DNA from: Azohydromonas lata NBRC 102462
Lineage (GTDB): Bacteria; Pseudomonadota; Gammaproteobacteria; Burkholderiales; Burkholderiaceae_C
Direction of reading: 5' to 3'
Length of the DNA: 42,351 bases
Assembly: GCF_001571085.1 (NCBI RefSeq)
Contig: NZ_BCTC01000058.1
Span: 1 to 42,351 of the forward strand
Part shown: positions 37,858 through 42,351 of the stretch, in pieces
Layout of the letters: each line of letters opens with the position of its first letter
Position numbering within the stretch: the first letter of the stretch is position 1
The notes under the pieces: model-generated
Told to the model about the DNA's origin: nothing
Databases searched by the model: none
The model's input: the letters and a program-made list of their open reading frames with translations, nothing else
Translations under genes and position numbers: made by a program

Positions 37858-38841
37858 CTACTCCAGCCGCACCCGGGGATCGACCCAGGTGTAGGCGACG
37901 TCTATGAGCAGGAAGGCCGCCACGTAGAGCAGCGAACCCAGGAAGACCATGGCCCGCACCACGGCGAAGTCCTGCGCCGAGATGGCGTCCACCACGTAGG
38001 CACCCAGGCCCGGAATGCCGAAGAAGCTCTCGAACAGCAGGCTGCCCAGGAACACGTAAGGCAGATAAGAGCCGGCGCTGGTGAGGATGGGAATCATCGC
38101 GTTGGGCAGCACGTGGCGGATGAGCACGGCGGGCTCGGTGAGGCCCTTGGCGCGCGCCGTGCGCACGTGGTCCTTGTTGACCTCCTCCAGCAGCATGGCG
38201 CGGTAGAGGCGCGCCTCGCCGCCCAGGCGGGCGATGAGGCTCAGGGCGACGGGCAGCACGAGGAACTTCACCGCATCCAGCCCCGGCGCGAAGCCGGAGA
38301 TGGGCACCAGCTTCAGCACGCGCGAGAACAGGAGCTGGCCGACGATGATGTAGAACAGGCTGCTGATGGAAAGCATCAGCACGCACAGCACCACGCCCCA
38401 GAAGTCGATGCGCGAGTGCCTGAAGAACACCAGCACCAGCGCAAAGCCCACCGAGGCGATGAGCTGGAGGATGAAGATGGGCACCGCCAGTTGCAGGCTC
38501 ACCAGCATGCGCGTGCGTATCTCCTGGCCGATGTCCACGGCGTTCTGGGAGTCGGAGCGTCCGAAGTCCAGCCACAGCAGCGATACCGAGCGCTGCCAGA
38601 ACACCGTGCGCGTGAGCTTGTCCGGCCCTTGGGCCTGCTCGTTCCACAGCAGCGGCTGGTCGTAGCCGCGCTCGGCCTTCCACTTCTCCACCTGCTCGGC
38701 GCTGACGCGGCGCCCGCCGATGTTCAGCCGCGCCATGTCGTCCGGCGTGTTGAGCGTGAAGAAGAGCAGGAAGGTCATGAGGTTCACGCCCACCAGCACC
38801 AGCAGCGCATAGGCCGCGCGGCGCAGCACCGCGTTGATCAT
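37858..38841 (-). CDS. Peptide ABC transporter permease (YejB/DppB-like)
   Basis: A 327-residue permease. MINAVLRRAAYALLVLVGVN is the usual first helix; the EAA loop reads DHVRTARAKGLTEPAVLIRH; the C-terminal part contains FESFFGIPGLGAYVVDAI, a DppB-type signature. The start at 38841 overlaps the stop of the solute-binding gene in ATGA. With its partner it forms the membrane channel of the peptide importer. Confidence 0.94.
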   Translation of the reverse strand: MINAVLRRAAYALLVLVGVNLMTFLLFFTLNTPDDMARLNIGGRRVSAEQVEKWKAERGYDQPLLWNEQAQGPDKLTRTVFWQRSVSLLWLDFGRSDSQNAVDIGQEIRTRMLVSLQLAVPIFILQLIASVGFALVLVFFRHSRIDFWGVVLCVLMLSISSLFYIIVGQLLFSRVLKLVPISGFAPGLDAVKFLVLPVALSLIARLGGEARLYRAMLLEEVNKDHVRTARAKGLTEPAVLIRHVLPNAMIPILTSAGSYLPYVFLGSLLFESFFGIPGLGAYVVDAISAQDFAVVRAMVFLGSLLYVAAFLLIDVAYTWVDPRVRLE

Positions 38842-41087
38842 GCGGACCCTTTCCCGACGTTCACCGCGCCCGCCGTGGGCACGGCGGTGCTGCGCCCGGC
38901 GGCCGATTCCCGCTCGCGCCACTGCCGCCGCAGCCGCCACAGCAGCGCCAGCGCCCCCAGCGGCAACAGCAGCAGCGGCCACCACACCGGCCGGTTCCAC
39001 TCGGCCCAGCGCTGGGCGCGCTCGGCGGTGTCGAGCCGGTAGTACTTGGCCATGTCACGCACCAGCAGGCTGGGCTTGCCGTTGTGCACCCAGGGCTGGA
39101 AGGCGGCGGCGGCGTAGGGGAAGACGCCCCAGGCCCAGGGCGCGTCCTGCCGGACGATGTCCACCATCTTGTCGATCACGGCCTGGCGCTCGGGGCCGTC
39201 GTCCAGCGCCTGCATGCGCTTGTAGAGCCGGTCGTACTCGGCGTTCTCGTAGTTGGCGGCGTTCTCGCCGTCGTGCCCCGCCTTGGCGTTGGGGCCGTAG
39301 AGCAGGAACAGGAAGTTCTCGGGGTCGGGATAGTCCGCCAGCCAGCCCCAGCTGAAGATCTGCGCGCGGCCGTTGCGCATCTTTTCCTGGAACTGGTTGT
39401 AGTCCGTGGCGCGGATTTCGAGCTGCACGCCCAGCTTGCCGAACTGCCGCGTGAGCCAGTCCAGCTCCGCGCGGATCTCGGGCGTGGGCGCGCGCTGGAA
39501 GTCGTAGTAGAGGGTGAGCGGCTGGCCGGTCCTGGCGTCGCGCCCGTCGGGGTAGCCGGCCTCCACCATCAAGCGCCGGGCGTCCTCGATGGGGCGGCGC
39601 ACCACCTTGCCGTCCACCACCTTGTGCGTCACCGGGTTGTGGCCTTGCACCGTGCCGTGGCGCGAGCCGAACAGCCCGGCGGGCAGCGGCCCCTGGGCGG
39701 CCTCACCGGCCTTGTTCACGAAGATGCGCTGGTAACCCTCTTCGTAGTCGATGGCGATGGAGAGGGCCTGGCGCAGCTTGCGGTTGCGCTCCTGCTGCTG
39801 CGGCGTGTCGCCGCGGCCGACGACGGGGTCGCGCCAGTTGAAGCCCAGGTAGTTGATGCTGATGTCCACCGATTTCGGGAAGTTGAAGCCGCGTTCCTCG
39901 TAGAGCTTGCGGGTGTCGGCCGAGTCGCGCATGTCGCTCAGGAACTCGATGCCCCACTCCGGCCGCTCGATCTCCGGCACGTCCAGGTAGCCCTGTATGA
40001 ACTTGGCCTTGTGCGGCAGCTTCTCGCGCTCGTTGGTCGAGACGATGCGGTCCACGAAGGGCATGGTCTTGCCGCAGTCGTCCAGCAGCCCGGCTTCCCT
40101 GTCGCCGGGCATGCCTTCGCAGGGATAGGGCTCGCCGCGGAAGTTGGGATTGCGCTGCATGACGTGGCGGCGATCCGTGACGCGCTCCACCAGCATGAAC
40201 GGCCCCGTGCCCACCGGCCAGGTCGCCAGGCTCATGCCCGCGCCGGCCATGCCGGGCTGGGCGTAGAAGGCATCCGCCTCCCACGGCACGGGCGCCATGA
40301 AGGTCATGGCCAGCCAGTATTTCCACTGCGGATATTTCCCACTCAGCGTGATGCGCAGCAGGTGCTTGTCCACCGCCTGCACGCCCTCCAGCGACCACTG
40401 GCGCAGGTCCAGGAAGGGCTTGTCCAGGGAAGACGGCGGGATGCCCTTTCGCAGCTTCGCGTCCTCGGCACGCACGCGCTCGGCGAACGCCTTCATGCCC
40501 AGCACGTGCTCGGCCAGCACGCCGAAGATGGGCGCCTCCACGCGCGGGCTGGCGTGGCGCTTGATGGCGTAGACGAAGTCCTCCGCCGTCAGCTCGCGCG
40601 TGCCCTGGTGCTCGAACTGCGGCGGCGCGCGGCGCGTGCCCAGCTCGCCGGGCTTCATCGCGTGGTAGCGGTAGTGGCCGGCGTCGTCCGTGGCGAAGGC
40701 CGGGTGCGGCGCGTACAGCACGCCGGGCCGGATGGGAATGTCGTAGACGCTGAAGGCGATGCGCGCCGGGTCCGCGTCGTGCGGCAGCGGCTGGCGCTGC
40801 GCATCCAGATACCGGGGCTCCACGACGGCGGCGGCCGCCTTGGGCGTCAGCTCATACGGCCGCTTGAGGTAGTGGTAGCCGTAGAGCGGCTCGTAGACCT
40901 GGTAGGTGTAGGGCGTCTCGTTGTTGCTGTAGGAGGCGGTCGGGTCCAGCGTGCGCGGGCTGCGCTCCTGGAAGGCGTTGAGCAGCGTGTTGCTCTCGGC
41001 CGTGCCGCGCGGGTACGGGCTGTTGTCGCAGCCGCCCAGGCCCAGCGACGCCGCCAGCGCCAGCGCGCCCCACGCCGCCCGCGACAT
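38838..41087 (-). CDS. Peptide ABC transporter substrate-binding lipoprotein
   Basis: A 749-residue family 5 solute-binding protein, larger than YejA or OppA (about 540-600). An N-terminal lipoprotein signal, LALAASLGLGGC, gives a lipidated Cys near residue 19. Family segments follow: YEPLYGYHYLKRPYEL, GTGPFMLVERV and RNPNFRGEPYP, and in the C-terminal half a degenerate alignment to peptide-binding lobes (QIFSWGWLADYPDPENFLFL). A hydrophobic C-terminal helix (PLLLLPLGALALLWRLRR) is unusual for a lipoprotein. The ATG at 41085-41087, 29 bases after ldcA, was preferred over upstream starts. Confidence 0.9.
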   Translation of the reverse strand: MSRAAWGALALAASLGLGGCDNSPYPRGTAESNTLLNAFQERSPRTLDPTASYSNNETPYTYQVYEPLYGYHYLKRPYELTPKAAAAVVEPRYLDAQRQPLPHDADPARIAFSVYDIPIRPGVLYAPHPAFATDDAGHYRYHAMKPGELGTRRAPPQFEHQGTRELTAEDFVYAIKRHASPRVEAPIFGVLAEHVLGMKAFAERVRAEDAKLRKGIPPSSLDKPFLDLRQWSLEGVQAVDKHLLRITLSGKYPQWKYWLAMTFMAPVPWEADAFYAQPGMAGAGMSLATWPVGTGPFMLVERVTDRRHVMQRNPNFRGEPYPCEGMPGDREAGLLDDCGKTMPFVDRIVSTNEREKLPHKAKFIQGYLDVPEIERPEWGIEFLSDMRDSADTRKLYEERGFNFPKSVDISINYLGFNWRDPVVGRGDTPQQQERNRKLRQALSIAIDYEEGYQRIFVNKAGEAAQGPLPAGLFGSRHGTVQGHNPVTHKVVDGKVVRRPIEDARRLMVEAGYPDGRDARTGQPLTLYYDFQRAPTPEIRAELDWLTRQFGKLGVQLEIRATDYNQFQEKMRNGRAQIFSWGWLADYPDPENFLFLLYGPNAKAGHDGENAANYENAEYDRLYKRMQALDDGPERQAVIDKMVDIVRQDAPWAWGVFPYAAAAFQPWVHNGKPSLLVRDMAKYYRLDTAERAQRWAEWNRPVWWPLLLLPLGALALLWRLRRQWRERESAAGRSTAVPTAGAVNVGKGSA

Positions 41088-41116
41088 GCGCCGCGGGGCC
41101 CGGGCGGCAACGTGGC

Positions 41117-42088
41117 CTAGTGCCCGTGGGCGTGCTCGCATCCGCATTCGGGATGGTGCGCGTGCGCTGGCTCGTGAGGGTGCGAATGCTCCCACCCGAC
41201 GAACACGTCGCGCCTGTCCACCACGAGCTGCACCTTGCGGCCCACCGGCAGGCACAGCTTGGTGGGCACGTGGCCGAAGGGCAGCCCGGTGAGGATGGGC
41301 GTGGAGCACACGGCGCGCACCGCCTCCACCATCTGCTTGAGCCCGTAGCCGCGGTCCAGCGGCGACTTCTTCCAGTCGCTGAAGTGGCCCAGCAGGATGG
41401 CCTTTTGCGCCTGCAGCACCCCGGCCTGCTGGAGCTGCAGCAGCAGCCGCTCGACGCGGTAGGGATGCTCGTTGACGTCTTCCAGGAACAGGATGCCGCC
41501 CCGGACCTTGGGCCAGTGCGGCGTGCCCAGCAGGGCCGACAGCACGGTCAGGTTGCCGCCCCACAGCACGCCCTTGGCCTCCAGCCCGTCGAAGCCGGCC
41601 TCGGTGCGGAAGCCCACCGCTTCCAGCTCGCCGGACATGGCCTCGCGGAAGACCTCGGGGGTGATCTCGTCGAGCTGGTCGTCGGTTTCCTTGCCGAAGT
41701 CGTCGATGGCCAGCGGCCCGGCCCAGGACTCGGCCTTGGTGTGGGCCAGCAGGCCGAGCTGCAGCGCCGTCACGTCGCTGTAGCCCACCCAGCGGGTGCC
41801 GCGCTCGACGCTGCGGGCCAGCAGCGGCCAGTCGATGCGGTCCAGCAGCCGCGTGAGGCCGTAGCCGCCACGCGTGGCCAGCGCCACGGAGGGCGCGGCC
41901 TCGGCGACGCGGTGCAAGGCCGCCAGGCGGGCATCGTCGTCACCCGCGAAGCGCTGGAAGCGCGCCAGGGCCGACTCGTCCAGGCTGACCTCGAAGCCGA
42001 GTTTTTGAAGCCGCTTGGCGGCCCGGCGCACCGGCGCCGCCTTCAAGACCACCCCGGAGGGGGAGAACAGGGTGAGGGAATTCGTCAT
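41117..42088 (-). CDS. ldcA: Muramoyltetrapeptide (LD-) carboxypeptidase
   Basis: Cytoplasmic serine peptidase of the S66 family that removes the terminal D-Ala from murein tetrapeptides during wall recycling. 323 residues. Catalytic Ser in RGGYGLTRLLDRID/GYSDVTALQLG (nucleophile in the GYSD region), then LWGGNLTVLSALLGTP and ILFLEDVNEHPYRVERLL (Glu), and a His in LPFGHVPTKLCLPVG. The C-terminus carries an extra tail HSHPHEPAHAHHPECGC with seven His and two Cys, a probable metal-binding extension that is not part of the catalytic fold. It heads the ABC transporter operon. The ATG at 42086-42088 fixes the start. Confidence 0.93.
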   Translation of the reverse strand: MTNSLTLFSPSGVVLKAAPVRRAAKRLQKLGFEVSLDESALARFQRFAGDDDARLAALHRVAEAAPSVALATRGGYGLTRLLDRIDWPLLARSVERGTRWVGYSDVTALQLGLLAHTKAESWAGPLAIDDFGKETDDQLDEITPEVFREAMSGELEAVGFRTEAGFDGLEAKGVLWGGNLTVLSALLGTPHWPKVRGGILFLEDVNEHPYRVERLLLQLQQAGVLQAQKAILLGHFSDWKKSPLDRGYGLKQMVEAVRAVCSTPILTGLPFGHVPTKLCLPVGRKVQLVVDRRDVFVGWEHSHPHEPAHAHHPECGCEHAHGH

Positions 42089-42351
42089 TGAGGGGGATTG
42101 TGGCGCAGGGGGATGGGGGTTTTGGGAGCGGCGGTGAGGTGGTGTTGCGGCAGGGATGCGATGTGCTTCACTTCGCCGAACCCCGCAGGTGCTGCGCTGC
42201 CCCGGAAAGCAGTTCTCAAGCGCATGCCGTGTGGCAAAGGCGCCTCGCCCCCGATCCGTGATATCCGCGAAGGCGCACTGCTGTCCGGGGGAAAACGTAA
42301 CGGTGACCGGCACCCTGCTCAATCAAGCGCCACGAGTGCTACGGGTGCAGG
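42089..42351. other. Region upstream of ldcA, no gene recognised
   Basis: 263 bases to the window end. The minus frame is open through part of it but lacks codon bias and a good start. No repeat, tRNA or clear promoter was found. It probably holds the ldcA operon promoter. Confidence 0.4.

Noticed and set aside
42089-42322. Upstream in-frame extension of ldcA
   Set aside because: No family similarity before MTNSLTLFSPSG, and that start fits the normal LdcA N-terminus.

Overview
The window is GC-rich DNA from a betaproteobacterium, most probably a Comamonadaceae member (Acidovorax/Alicycliphilus/Comamonas group). The evidence is the conserved Burkholderiales order xseA / exbB-exbD-lpxK-Trm112-kdsB-adk, a ccoI-ccoS-ccoNOQP cluster next to hemN and fnr, and the style of the proteins. 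The genus is inferred from protein style and gene order only.

Positions 1-13,000 are accessory DNA. From the left: a HipA-type kinase toxin cut by the window edge with its HipB-type antitoxin (both minus), a secreted alpha/beta hydrolase (plus), then a three-gene minus-strand cassette. The cassette encodes a degenerate DUF1998-type helicase-like protein with one apparent frameshift, an SNF2-type helicase, and an Eco57I/PglX-like adenine methyltransferase. The last two overlap by ATGA/GTGA junctions and resemble the drmD-drmMI pair of class 1 DISARM. The first gene has lost the ATPase motifs and zinc cysteines of its family. The whole block lies on the 3' side of a tRNA-His gene, a usual place for an integrated island, although no integrase or second att copy is visible. 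This is the most novel part of the window.

Positions 13,100-17,300 hold housekeeping genes on the minus strand: tRNA-His, ppiD, tRNA-Val, two tRNA-Asn, and icd. Positions 17,390-28,415 form an oxygen-responsive neighbourhood: a TauE/SafE membrane protein and hemN (minus), fnr (plus), two small membrane proteins, ccoP-Q-O-N-S-I (minus), a DUF192 protein (plus) and sodB (minus). FNR-like boxes lie between hemN and fnr, inside ccoS at the exact class II spacing for ccoN, and in the sodB leader. The FNR protein encoded here may therefore control its own gene, the high-affinity oxidase and superoxide dismutase. ccoG, usually found behind ccoP, is absent.

Positions 28,536-34,212 carry xseA (minus), then exbB, exbD, lpxK, a Trm112 protein, kdsB and adk (plus): TonB energisation, lipid A/KDO synthesis and nucleotide balance. 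Positions 34,294-42,088 are a minus-strand operon running ldcA, an oligopeptide-type substrate-binding lipoprotein, two permeases and a double ATPase. The ldcA linkage suggests uptake and recycling of cell-wall peptides. A pair of inverted palindromic repeats splits the permeases from the ATPase.
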